Assembly: GCA_031177845.1 (NCBI GenBank)
Contig: JAPSGG010000030.1
Coordinates: 1 to 9,541 of the forward strand
Reading direction: 5' to 3'
Source: Chromatiales bacterium
GTDB taxonomy: Bacteria; Pseudomonadota; Gammaproteobacteria; JACCYU01
Length of the DNA stretch: 9,541 nt
Shown one piece after another: positions 1-7,774 of the stretch (within the stretch, counting starts at the first letter, position 1; every line of letters begins with the position of its first letter). The position numbers and the translations under genes are program-made. The notes beneath the pieces were generated by a model, which was not told the DNA's origin, did not search any database, and worked only from the letters and a program-made list of their open reading frames with translations.

Positions 1-3000
1 GCGCCGCTGCTAATCGAGCAGCGCGAGATCATCGAGGAATTGGTGAGCGCATCCATCGGCCGGTCCGTGTCCATTGGTGCCATCGAGGCCGAATGGCGTG
101 GACTTGACCCGCGAGTGCGTCTGCAGAACGTCCAAGTGCTGGACGCCGGCGGCGAGGCGGCGCTCAGCTTCGATCGTGCCTCCATCACGCTGGATTGGTG
201 GGGTACGTTGTTGAGCGGGGACTTTAAATTCGCGGGCTTGCACGTGAGGGGCGCCCAGATCCATGTGGTGCGCGAGACCGATGGCACGATCGTCCTGCGG
301 GGACTGGGTGCAAGCCCGCGCGCCCAGATAGGCACTTCGCATGACATGGCGCTGACATTACATTCGAGTCAGGTGCGCTGGGAAGACCGGGTACTTGATG
401 TCGACTACCAGTTCGGGGGCATCGATATCGCACTCGACACCCGCAGCGACAAGCTGCGCCTGGCGGCCGATCTCGCGCCGCCGTCGCAACTCGGGGCAAG
501 GCTTGAACTGGCCGCGGATCTGCAAGGCACGCCGGCCGAACCCGCTGGTTGGGAGGGGAAGGTCTACATCAGGGCGGAGGATGTCCAGGCCGAGCATCTG
601 CCAAAGCCGCTGCGAGCGGGTTTGACTCGCGGCGGGTTGTCGCTGGAGGCCTGGAGTGTCTGGCGCGGCGGCGAACCGGTCAGCGTCTCGGGCAGCCTGG
701 AGGTCGATGACGCGACTGTGGCCGGTGCGCCCGCCACTGGCAGGCCTAGCATCAGAAAGTTGCAGGCGCAATTTCGCTGGCGGCGGCAAGGGCCGGACTG
801 GACGCTTCAGGTCGCGGATCTGGCATTGTCGCGCGCAGGCCGGAGTTGGAAGTCTGATACGGTCACCATCGCGTATCGTGAAGAACGCCATGAATATGCC
901 ACCCTGAGCGGTGCGTTCGATTACGCTCGCATCGAGGACGTACAGGCACTGCTGCCCCGAAAGCAGGGAATCACTGATGGCCCCATCGCGCGGCTGCTGG
1001 CTCGATTGCCCCGCGGTGAGCTCGCGGACGTGCGTTTCGAGGCCGGAATCCAGAAGGGCACGATCGAGCGCTATGCGGCCAGTGGGCGGTTTGGCGATTT
1101 CAGGATCGATGCCACGGATGACTTTCCAGGCATCGCCGGGGCCGATGGAAGGTTTAATTTCACCCAAGGCGGTGGAGACGTGGATTTCGATACGCGCAAG
1201 CTTGAGATCGATCATACACGTCTGTTCGCCAATATCCTGAAGGTTGACTATCTGCAGGGCCGCGTGCAATGGCGGCGTGAGCACGGGCGGCTGACCATCG
1301 AATCGTCGGCGCTTGCCGCTGGCAATGCAGATGCCAAGGTGCGCGGTCGAGTGTTTTTCCGGCTCGCAGGCGACAGCCCGCATCTCGATGCGCAGTTCTC
1401 GCTAAGAGACGGCAACGTTGCGCGCGCTGTCCATTACCTGCCGGTAAAGGTTATTAAACCCAAGGTTTACGAGTGGCTTGAACGCGCGCTAGTCGCCGGG
1501 CAGCTCACCGCCGGCGAGGTGATGATCAAGGGAAACCCCCGCGATTTCCCGTTCCAGGGTACTAAAGGGGTATTCGAGGCCCGCTTAAACTTTGAAAATG
1601 GCGTTCTCGATTACCGGCCCGGCTGGCCGCACGCAGAGGAGATGGCCGCGGAGTTGGTCTTCCTCAATCGATCTATAGTGGCGACGAGTCTGCATGCCCA
1701 TGTGCTGGGGACTACGGTCGAATCCGCGTCCATTCGTATCCCCGATCTTCGCGAAGGGCAATTGCGCCTAGAGGCCAAGGCACGCGGTCCAGTGGAGGAC
1801 CTCGTGACGTATCTCCATGCAGCGAATCTGGTAGGATCTAAAGCATTCAAGGACGTGGCGATTGACGGCAACAGCCGCTTGAATCTGGATATTGCGCTGC
1901 CGCTGTCCGAGCAGCATCCGGGTGAACGGCGCGTCAGCGGTATCGTGAAGCTAGCGGACGCCGAGCTAGATCTGGTTCCTTGGGACATCGCGTTAAAATC
2001 CATCAACGGGGACTTGACTTTCGGTCCCGAGGGATTCAACGCGCAAGACATAGCCGCCCAGCTGCGCGGCCATGAGGTGACCATCGATGTCGCGCGCGGC
2101 GCGGACAAACGCAGCGACATCTCCATTCGCGGGCGCCTGCCCGCCGCGGCGCTGCTTGCGAGATTCAGGCATCCGCTGCTCAACCAGGTTCAGGGTGAGG
2201 CCCATTGGCACGCGCAGGTGAGCCTGCCTGCCTTCAAGGCGCCCAGCGAGACGGCCGAACCAGCGCCCATTGGCCTGCGCATTGCATCCGAACTGGAAGG
2301 AGTTGCCATAAGGCTCCCGCAGCCTTTGGTGAAGCGGCCTTCCGAGCGGCGTCCTTTTAGTCTTGTCACGGCGCTCCGCGCCGGCCGTCAGTACCCGATA
2401 AGGGCACAGTACGGCGATGACATCTCCGCCGTCTTCGCGTTGAGTAAGGATTCGGGCGGCCTGCGGCTCGCCCGCGGCGAGTTACGCATCGGTCGCGGTG
2501 AGGCGGTGCTGCCTGAAGAGGGCATCATCGTCAAGGCCGATCTTGCCGAACTTTCCGTGAGCGCATGGCAAGCCCTGATTGCCGCGCATGGTAGAGGACT
2601 GCTGACCGGCGACGGGGCCGAGCGCACCATTCCATTAGCCGAGCTCGATATCGCGGTCGATCGGCTGCACTGGTCGGATCAAACGTTCGATGACGTGCGC
2701 CTCAAGGCGCGGCGCTATGCACAGCGCTGGCTGGCCAAAGTGGACTCACGCCAGGTTCAGGGGCGCATCCTTGTCCCGCAGGATTTTCGGCCCGGTTTAG
2801 AACTAGTGGCCGACCTGGAGCGCCTTGAGTGGACAACAGGAGAGGGACAAAAACGCACGGCAATCGACCCGCGTAGGTTGCCCCCCTTGCTCATCAGGAT
2901 CAAGAACTTGCGCATTGACGCATTGGAGTTCAACAGCCTGCACGCCAAGACGCTGCCCCTAGAGGATGGCATGCGAGTGCAGATCCTGTCGCTGTCAGCG

Positions 3001-3735
3001 CGTGATTTCGAAGGCCACGCACAAGGCAACTGGCGTGTATCGGGAGAAGGGCGGCAGCGTTCCAGTTTTCGGCTCGTACTCAAGAGCGAGGATCTCGGTG
3101 CCCTTCTGCGGCAGTGGGATTTACTTCATAGCGTCCGCGACGGCGTAGCCCGCGTCGAGGCGTACTTAAGCTGGCCCGGCGCGCCTTGGCGCTTTAACCT
3201 TGAAGGCCTGAAGGGAGACGCCCAGATGCGGGTCGAGGATGGACGGCTGCGCGAGGTCGATCCAGGGGCAGGGCGCTTGCTGGGCCTGTTGAATCTAGAT
3301 GCCATATCCCGCCGGCTGGCGCTCGACTTCAGAGACTTGTTCAGGACCGGCTTCAGCTTCGACATGATCGAGAGCAAGCTGCGCTTCGCCAACGCCAACC
3401 TGTACACGGACGATCTCGTCATGCAGGGGCCCCCCGCCAAGATCGAGATTACGGGCCGCGCCGGCTTGGTCGCGCGCGATCTCGATCTGCGCATGATCGT
3501 CACCCCGCAGATCATCTCTGGCTTGCCGTTGGCGGGTGCGTTGCTCGGAGGCCCGGCTATCGGCGCTGCCATCTTCGTGGCGCAGCAGGTCCTCAACGAG
3601 CTGGAGCCCGAAATGGACAAGGGGGCCGGCATACCCTACACGGTGTCGGGCTCATGGGGAGATCCGTCGGTCGAACTTGCCGAGGCGCCGGTGGGCGCGC
3701 AGACCCGGAAAAAATTTCCCTACAACATTCGCTAA
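1..3735 (+). CDS. yhdP: YhdP family AsmA-like protein, 5' end outside window
   Basis: This is a large AsmA-like protein of the YhdP (DUF3971) family. The family is anchored in the inner membrane, spans the periplasm and is linked with TamB and YdbH to phospholipid movement to the outer membrane. The frame is open from base 1 and reads family-like sequence (APLLIEQREIIEELVSASIG) before any start codon, so the TTG at 40 is internal. I estimate that only about 35-40 N-terminal residues, including the membrane anchor, are missing. The 1,244 visible codons approach E. coli YhdP (about 1,266 residues). Visible landmarks are the N-terminal motif EAEWRGLDPRVRL (about residues 30-42), long beta-rich repeats, and the AsmA-like C-terminal region from about residue 1000. 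That region includes GRLLGLLNLDAISRRLALDF (about 1090-1110) and a hydrophobic, Gly-rich segment (about 1171-1198). The protein ends with a polar tail and TAA. The family call is very sure; the transport role comes from the E. coli homologue. Confidence 0.95.
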   Translation, partial: APLLIEQREIIEELVSASIGRSVSIGAIEAEWRGLDPRVRLQNVQVLDAGGEAALSFDRASITLDWWGTLLSGDFKFAGLHVRGAQIHVVRETDGTIVLRGLGASPRAQIGTSHDMALTLHSSQVRWEDRVLDVDYQFGGIDIALDTRSDKLRLAADLAPPSQLGARLELAADLQGTPAEPAGWEGKVYIRAEDVQAEHLPKPLRAGLTRGGLSLEAWSVWRGGEPVSVSGSLEVDDATVAGAPATGRPSIRKLQAQFRWRRQGPDWTLQVADLALSRAGRSWKSDTVTIAYREERHEYATLSGAFDYARIEDVQALLPRKQGITDGPIARLLARLPRGELADVRFEAGIQKGTIERYAASGRFGDFRIDATDDFPGIAGADGRFNFTQGGGDVDFDTRKLEIDHTRLFANILKVDYLQGRVQWRREHGRLTIESSALAAGNADAKVRGRVFFRLAGDSPHLDAQFSLRDGNVARAVHYLPVKVIKPKVYEWLERALVAGQLTAGEVMIKGNPRDFPFQGTKGVFEARLNFENGVLDYRPGWPHAEEMAAELVFLNRSIVATSLHAHVLGTTVESASIRIPDLREGQLRLEAKARGPVEDLVTYLHAANLVGSKAFKDVAIDGNSRLNLDIALPLSEQHPGERRVSGIVKLADAELDLVPWDIALKSINGDLTFGPEGFNAQDIAAQLRGHEVTIDVARGADKRSDISIRGRLPAAALLARFRHPLLNQVQGEAHWHAQVSLPAFKAPSETAEPAPIGLRIASELEGVAIRLPQPLVKRPSERRPFSLVTALRAGRQYPIRAQYGDDISAVFALSKDSGGLRLARGELRIGRGEAVLPEEGIIVKADLAELSVSAWQALIAAHGRGLLTGDGAERTIPLAELDIAVDRLHWSDQTFDDVRLKARRYAQRWLAKVDSRQVQGRILVPQDFRPGLELVADLERLEWTTGEGQKRTAIDPRRLPPLLIRIKNLRIDALEFNSLHAKTLPLEDGMRVQILSLSARDFEGHAQGNWRVSGEGRQRSSFRLVLKSEDLGALLRQWDLLHSVRDGVARVEAYLSWPGAPWRFNLEGLKGDAQMRVEDGRLREVDPGAGRLLGLLNLDAISRRLALDFRDLFRTGFSFDMIESKLRFANANLYTDDLVMQGPPAKIEITGRAGLVARDLDLRMIVTPQIISGLPLAGALLGGPAIGAAIFVAQQVLNELEPEMDKGAGIPYTVSGSWGDPSVELAEAPVGAQTRKKFPYNIR

Positions 3736-3779
3736 AGTCACGAACTCACAGAAGCGGCGGTCACGTTAGGAAGCTATGT

Positions 3780-3795
3780 GGCTATTTAGATAGCC
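3780..3795 (+). repeat. Perfect 6-bp stem-loop 3' of yhdP
   Basis: GGCTAT (3780-3785) and ATAGCC (3790-3795) are exact reverse complements around a TTAG loop, 44 bases after the yhdP stop. No T-run follows, so it is not a standard intrinsic terminator. It could stabilise the yhdP mRNA end or act together with the second hairpin at 3816. Confidence 0.4.
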
Positions 3796-3815
3796 TGATG
3801 GCACTGGCCTCCGCC

Positions 3816-3844
3816 GGGCTGACTTCTTAGCCCCTTCATTTATT
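3816..3844 (+). terminator. Possible weak intrinsic terminator after yhdP
   Basis: GGGCT (3816-3820) pairs with AGCCC (3829-3833). A G-T wobble can extend the stem to six pairs. The stem is followed by a T-rich but interrupted tail, TTCATTTATT (3835-3844). The geometry resembles a weak rho-independent terminator and would separate yhdP from the nit-tldD-pmbA unit. The short stem and broken T-tract keep confidence low. Confidence 0.3.
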
Positions 3845-3858
3845 GCGCGGCATATTTG

Positions 3859-3915
3859 TATAACAGGCGTTATCTGGTTAAATGGTAATCAGACAGCGCA
3901 TGCGCGCGCTACAAT
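3859..3915 (+). promoter_or_regulatory. Candidate promoter/operator region of nit
   Basis: Two -10-like hexamers occur upstream of nit: TATAAC at 3859-3864 and TACAAT at 3910-3915, each 5 of 6 to TATAAT. Neither has a convincing -35 box at 16-18 bases. The first lies in a near-palindrome, ATAAC-AGGC-GTTAT (3860-3873), which could be an operator overlapping the promoter. TACAAT would place a transcript start about 50 bases before the nit ATG. This is pattern matching only. Confidence 0.25.
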
Positions 3916-3971
3916 GCAAAAAGGCAATCGCGATCCTAAACGGAGCGAGCCTTAACTCACGGAAAGACGTC

Positions 3972-4814
3972 ATGCACAAATTGGCTGCAATCCAAATGGC
4001 ATCGGGACCTAACGTGGAGGCTAACCTATACGAGGCGGAGCGGCTGATCGGCAGGGCCGCGGAGGCTGGGGCCGAGTTGGTGGTATTGCCCGAGAACTTC
4101 GCCATCATGGGCATGTCCGAAACCGATAAGGTAAAGATCCGAGAACGCCCGGGCGAGGGGCGTATCCAAGATCATTTATCGGCACAGGCGCGCCGATACG
4201 GAATATGGATCGTCGGTGGCACGGTACCCTTGGAGTGCTCTGACCCTGAGCGGAGCTCTGCGGCCTGTGTGTTGTTCAACGATCGCGGCGAGCAGGTCGC
4301 TCGCTACGACAAGATACACCTTTTCGACGTCCATCTCGTCGACATTCAGGAGCGATACAACGAATCCGAGACAATCGCCAGCGGCGCGGAGGTGGTGGTG
4401 GCCGACACGCCATTCGGTCGGCTTGGTCTGGCGGTCTGCTATGATCTGCGCTTCCCGGAATTATTCCGCGCGATGCTGGATCTCGGTGCGGAGATCGTGG
4501 CGCTGCCGGCGGCCTTCACTGCCATCACCGGTAAGGCTCACTGGGAATGCCTGGTGCGGGCCCGGGCCATCGAGAACTTGATCTACCTGGTGGCGGCGGC
4601 GCAGGGCGGTTATCACGTCAACGGCCGCGAGACGTTCGGAGACAGCATGATCGTCGATCCTTGGGGGACCGTGCTGGACCGGCTGCGCCACGGTTCCGGC
4701 GTCGTGGTGGCGGCAATGGACCGCGGCCGGCTCGAGTTCACGCGCCGCAACTTTCCGTGTCTCGAACATCGCCGGCTCATCGAATACCGCAGGTCAAGCC
4801 AGCGGGTGATCTGA
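3972..4814 (+). CDS. Nit-type carbon-nitrogen hydrolase, probable deaminated glutathione amidase
   Basis: This 280-residue cytoplasmic amidohydrolase belongs to the nitrilase (carbon-nitrogen hydrolase) superfamily. The catalytic triad is visible: E41 in VVLPENFAIMG, K114 in YDKIHLFDV and C156 in AVCYDLRFPE. The downstream blocks AAFTAITGKAHWE, RARAIEN and DSMIVDPWGTV match the Nit1 branch. Known Nit1/YbeM proteins hydrolyse deaminated glutathione, a side product of transaminases, to 2-oxoglutarate and Cys-Gly. I infer the same reaction here, since related branches act on other omega-amides. ATG 3972 is chosen because a GGAAAG ribosome-binding site (3961-3966) lies just upstream and E41 then falls at the family's usual position. 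An in-frame ATG at 3882 would add 30 residues unlike the family. The 15-base gap to tldD points to co-transcription. Length is normal and there is no sign of damage. Confidence 0.93.
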   Translation: MHKLAAIQMASGPNVEANLYEAERLIGRAAEAGAELVVLPENFAIMGMSETDKVKIRERPGEGRIQDHLSAQARRYGIWIVGGTVPLECSDPERSSAACVLFNDRGEQVARYDKIHLFDVHLVDIQERYNESETIASGAEVVVADTPFGRLGLAVCYDLRFPELFRAMLDLGAEIVALPAAFTAITGKAHWECLVRARAIENLIYLVAAAQGGYHVNGRETFGDSMIVDPWGTVLDRLRHGSGVVVAAMDRGRLEFTRRNFPCLEHRRLIEYRRSSQRVI

Positions 4815-4829
4815 GAAAGAGGGTTTATA

Positions 4830-6269
4830 ATGACAGCCATCGACATCGCGCGCCAACATATCCTGGAGCCATCGGGCCTCGGCGAGGACGAGCTGGGCAA
4901 TGTTCTGTCCACGCTGCTCGGCTCGGCCATCGATAGCGGCGATCTGTACTTTCAGTTGAGCCGTCACGAGGGCTGGTCGCTGGAGGACGGCACTGTTAAG
5001 GGCGCAAGCTACAATATCGAGCGCGGCGTCGGGGTGCGCGCCATGAGCGGCGACAAGACCGGATTCGCCTATTCGGATGATATCGTGCTGCCGGCGCTGA
5101 TGGATGCCTCCATCGCCGCGCGTGCGATCGCGCGCGGGACCAGTAGCAGCCAGTTGGCCGCTTGGGGGGGGAGGCCTGGACACGCCTTGTATCTTCCAGA
5201 CAGCCCGCTGGAATCCTTGAGCGAGCAGGCAAAGGTCGAACTTTTGCAACAGGTCGATGCCGAGGCCCGGCGCCAGGACCCGCGCATCACGCAGGTGATG
5301 GTCAGCCTCTCGGGCCTCCACGAGGTCGTGCTGGTCGCCAGCAGCGATGGCACGCTGGCGGCGGACGTGCGCCCGCTGGTGCGGCTCAATGTGGCCGTGA
5401 TCGCCGAGGCCAATGGGCGCCGAGAGCAAGGCAGCGCGGGCGGCGGCGGACGCACCGGTTACCAGTTGTTCTTCGAAGAAGGACTCGCATTGCGTTACGC
5501 GCGCGAGGCCGCGCGCCAGGCGCTGTTGAACCTGGAGGCCGTCGACGCGCCGGCCGGTTATATGACTGTGGTATTGGGGCCTGGCTGGCCAGGTGTGCTG
5601 TTGCACGAGGCCATCGGCCATGGCCTGGAGGGAGATTTCAATCGCAAGGGCACCTCCGCCTTCAGTGGCCGCATGGGCGAACGGGTGGCGAATCCCGGCG
5701 TGACCGTGGTGGATGATGGCACCCTGGCCGGGCGGCGAGGCTCACTTAACATCGACGATGAAGGCACGCCTACCCAATGCACCATTCTGATCGAAGATGG
5801 GATTCTTACCGGTTACATGCAGGACAAACTCAACGCGCGCCTGATGAAGACGAAGTCCACCGGCAATGGCCGGCGCGAATCCTACGCGCATCTGCCCATG
5901 CCTCGCATGACCAATACCTACATGCTCGCCGGTGAGTACGATCCACAGGAGATCATCGCCTCGGTGGACAAGGGCTTCTACGCCGTCAACTTCGGCGGCG
6001 GTCAGGTCGATATCACCTCTGGAAAGTTCGTCTTTTCGGCTTCCGAAGCCTATCTGATCGAGAAGGGCAGGATCACGCGCCCAGTCAAGGGCGCGACCTT
6101 AGTCGGCAATGGGCCCGACGTGCTCACCCGCGTGTCCATGGTGGGCAACGACCTCAAGCTCGACGAGGGTGTCGGCACCTGCGGCAAAGACGGGCAGAGC
6201 GTGCCAGTGGGGGTGGGCCAGCCGACATTGAAGGTGGGCGGCCTGACGGTGGGAGGGACAGGGAGCTAG
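4830..6269 (+). CDS. tldD: TldD, zinc metalloprotease subunit of TldD/TldE
   Basis: This 479-residue protein closely matches E. coli TldD (481 residues). TldD is the catalytic subunit of the cytoplasmic TldD/TldE protease. In enterobacteria that protease matures microcin B17 and degrades the antitoxin CcdA; elsewhere it trims unfolded peptides or modified peptide natural products. The metal-binding HExxxH motif is HEAIGH at residues 259-264, inside a strongly conserved block ([21 protein letters not shown]). The C-terminal conserved cysteine is C451 in [19 protein letters not shown]. Other hallmark blocks are [28 protein letters not shown] and [16 protein letters not shown]. The ATG has a good ribosome-binding site (GAGGG, 4819-4823, six bases upstream). 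The gene sits 15 bases after nit and 64 bases before its partner pmbA. An 8-G run at 5164-5171 is read through in frame. Both identity and intactness are very likely. Confidence 0.97.
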   Translation: MTAIDIARQHILEPSGLGEDELGNVLSTLLGSAIDSGDLYFQLSRHEGWSLEDGTVKGASYNIERGVGVRAMSGDKTGFAYSDDIVLPALMDASIAARAIARGTSSSQLAAWGGRPGHALYLPDSPLESLSEQAKVELLQQVDAEARRQDPRITQVMVSLSGLHEVVLVASSDGTLAADVRPLVRLNVAVIAEANGRREQGSAGGGGRTGYQLFFEEGLALRYAREAARQALLNLEAVDAPAGYMTVVLGPGWPGVLLHEAIGHGLEGDFNRKGTSAFSGRMGERVANPGVTVVDDGTLAGRRGSLNIDDEGTPTQCTILIEDGILTGYMQDKLNARLMKTKSTGNGRRESYAHLPMPRMTNTYMLAGEYDPQEIIASVDKGFYAVNFGGGQVDITSGKFVFSASEAYLIEKGRITRPVKGATLVGNGPDVLTRVSMVGNDLKLDEGVGTCGKDGQSVPVGVGQPTLKVGGLTVGGTGS

Positions 6270-6311
6270 TCTTGAACACATTCACAAGGCATCAAGAAAT
6301 CCCCTCCACCT

Positions 6312-6349
6312 CTCTTAATAAGAGCTGGACCAAGTGGGAATGTTCCACT
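6312..6349 (+). promoter_or_regulatory. Paired inverted repeats over the pmbA translation start
   Basis: CTCTTA-A-TAAGAG (6312-6324) is a perfect inverted repeat whose right arm carries the AAGAG ribosome-binding site. AGTGG-(GAATGTT)-CCACT (6333-6349) is a second hairpin, with the GTG start in its left arm and ATG 6340 in its loop. Folding could limit PmbA translation relative to TldD. No regulator or ligand can be named, and the stems are short. Confidence 0.25.
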
Positions 6350-7713
6350 CTGCGGTTGTAGCGCTCGCCATGTTGGGACTTCAAATCACTCGGCTGGAGT
6401 TGGACGACCTCAAAGGCTTGGCCGTGCAGGTGCTCGAGGAAGCCAAACGCCAGGGCGCGACCAGCGCGGAGGTAGACATCAGCGTGGATTCAGGATTATC
6501 CGTGACTGCGCGGCTGGGTGACGTCGAGACGCTGGAGCATCACAAAGACCAGGGCGTGGCCGTCACGGTCTACCTCGATACGCGCAAGGGTTCTAGCAGC
6601 ACCTCGGACCTACGCGCTGCTTCCTTGAAGGAGACGGTGTGCGCGGCCTGCCGCATCGCGCGTTACACGGCCGAGGACCCATGCGCTGGTCTGCCGGATG
6701 CCGAGCTCATGGCGCGTGACTGGCCGGATCTCGACCTGGATCACCCGTGGGCGCTCGATGCAGAGCAGGCCATCGATATAGCGATCGAATGTGAGGCTGC
6801 CGCGCGCGGTCTGGATAAGCGGATCACCAACTCGGACGGCGCCACCGTCAGTCGTTTGCGTGGCACTTCCGTGTACGCCAACAGCCACGGCTTCATCGGC
6901 GCCTACCGCGCCACGCGCCATTCTCTGAGTTGCGCCCTCATCGGCCAGCAGAACGGCCATATGCAGCGCGATTACTGGTATAGCGTAGCCCGTGACAACA
7001 CGCTGCTCGATAGCCCCGCGATGGTGGGCCGCATTGCAGCGGAGCGCACAGTGCGCCGCCTTGGAGCCCGTCGGCTCGGCACCTGTCAAGCACCTGTGAT
7101 CTTCGAGGCCGGCGTTGCGCGCAGCCTACTGGGACATTTCATCGGCGCGATCAGCGGCGGGGCGTTGTACCGCAAGGCCTCGTTCCTGATGAATCACGCG
7201 GGAAGGCCAGTATTTCCTAGCTTCGTGCATATTCATGAGCAGCCGCATATTAAAGGCGCGATGGGCAGCGCGCCCTTCGATGACGAGGGCGTGGCGACAA
7301 AAGCCCGCGATCTAGTCGCCGACGGTGTGTTGCAGGGTTACGTGCTCTCCAGCTATTCCGCGCGCCGGTTGGGATTACAATCCACCGGCAACGCCGGGGG
7401 CGTCCATAACCTGATCATCGATCCGGGCGAGCATGATCTCGGAGGCTTGTTGAAGTCGATGGACACGGGCCTGCTAGTAACCGAGCTGATCGGCCACGGC
7501 GTGAATACAGTCACCGGCGATTATTCGCGCGGTGCGGCCGGATTCTGGGTGAAAGGCGGTGAGATTCAATATCCGGTCGAAGAAATCACCATTGCCGGTA
7601 ATCTAAGGGACATGTTCAGGCACATCCAGGCAGTCGGCAATGATGTGGATAAGCGAGGCAACATCCGCAGCGGGTCGATTCTAATCGAGCGGATGACGGT
7701 GGCGGGGGAGTAG
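6334..7713 (+). CDS. pmbA: PmbA/TldE, non-catalytic partner subunit of TldD
   Basis: This protein of about 459 residues matches E. coli PmbA/TldE (450 residues) throughout. It pairs with TldD to form the protease chamber. Family blocks seen are GDVETLEHHKDQGVAVTVY, RKGSSSTSDL, IARYTAEDPCAGLPD, RITNSDGA, FLMNHAGRPVFPSF, SYSARRLGLQSTGNAGG and ITGDYSRGAAGFWV. Where TldD has its HExxxH motif, this protein has LLGHFIGA (about residues 266-273), so the metal site is absent, as expected for TldE. The start is uncertain. GTG 6334 has AAGAG nine bases upstream. ATG 6340 and ATG 6370 are alternatives, the latter starting MLGLQITRLELDD closer to the conserved part. The gene directly follows tldD, with no darP (yjgA) in between. 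The end is intact, with TAG at 7711. The identity is sure; the exact N-terminus is not. Confidence 0.95.
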   Translation: MGMFHSAVVALAMLGLQITRLELDDLKGLAVQVLEEAKRQGATSAEVDISVDSGLSVTARLGDVETLEHHKDQGVAVTVYLDTRKGSSSTSDLRAASLKETVCAACRIARYTAEDPCAGLPDAELMARDWPDLDLDHPWALDAEQAIDIAIECEAAARGLDKRITNSDGATVSRLRGTSVYANSHGFIGAYRATRHSLSCALIGQQNGHMQRDYWYSVARDNTLLDSPAMVGRIAAERTVRRLGARRLGTCQAPVIFEAGVARSLLGHFIGAISGGALYRKASFLMNHAGRPVFPSFVHIHEQPHIKGAMGSAPFDDEGVATKARDLVADGVLQGYVLSSYSARRLGLQSTGNAGGVHNLIIDPGEHDLGGLLKSMDTGLLVTELIGHGVNTVTGDYSRGAAGFWVKGGEIQYPVEEITIAGNLRDMFRHIQAVGNDVDKRGNIRSGSILIERMTVAGE

Positions 7714-7714
7714 C

Positions 7715-7742
7715 CGCCATGCGGGCTGAAGCCTGTCCTACA
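7715..7742. repeat. REP-like palindrome between convergent genes
   Basis: The minus-strand reading TGTAGGACAGGCTTCAGCCC resembles the extragenic palindromes (REP-like, TGTAGG...GGCTTCAGCC) scattered in many gammaproteobacterial genomes. The core GGCT-GA-AGCC (7724-7733) is an inverted repeat. It lies two bases after the pmbA stop, in the 61-base gap before the end of the opposing hydrolase gene, a typical REP location. Only one copy is visible, so its repeat nature is inferred from memory of the motif. Confidence 0.45.
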
Positions 7743-7774
7743 AAGGACGTGGGATGCGCCGCGCGCAGCGATTG

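Noticed and set aside
40..42. TTG at 40 as the yhdP start
   Set aside because: The frame is open to base 1 and the residues before it are family-like, so the true start and membrane anchor lie upstream of the window.
358..1383. Long antisense open frame (341 codons) inside yhdP
   Set aside because: It is codon-register antisense to yhdP, where stops need rare TTA, CTA or TCA sense codons. The sense strand carries clear YhdP family sequence and the antisense product resembles nothing.
3882..3971. Thirty-codon N-terminal extension of nit
   Set aside because: The family begins near MHKLAAIQM, ATG 3972 has its own ribosome-binding site, and the extra residues match nothing known.
4794..5621. 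Antisense open frame (275 codons) over tldD
   Set aside because: Same in-register effect of high GC; it lies opposite the conserved TldD motifs, including HEAIGH, and has no supporting signal.
6610..7089. Antisense open frame (159 codons) over pmbA
   Set aside because: In-register shadow of a strongly conserved PmbA coding region.
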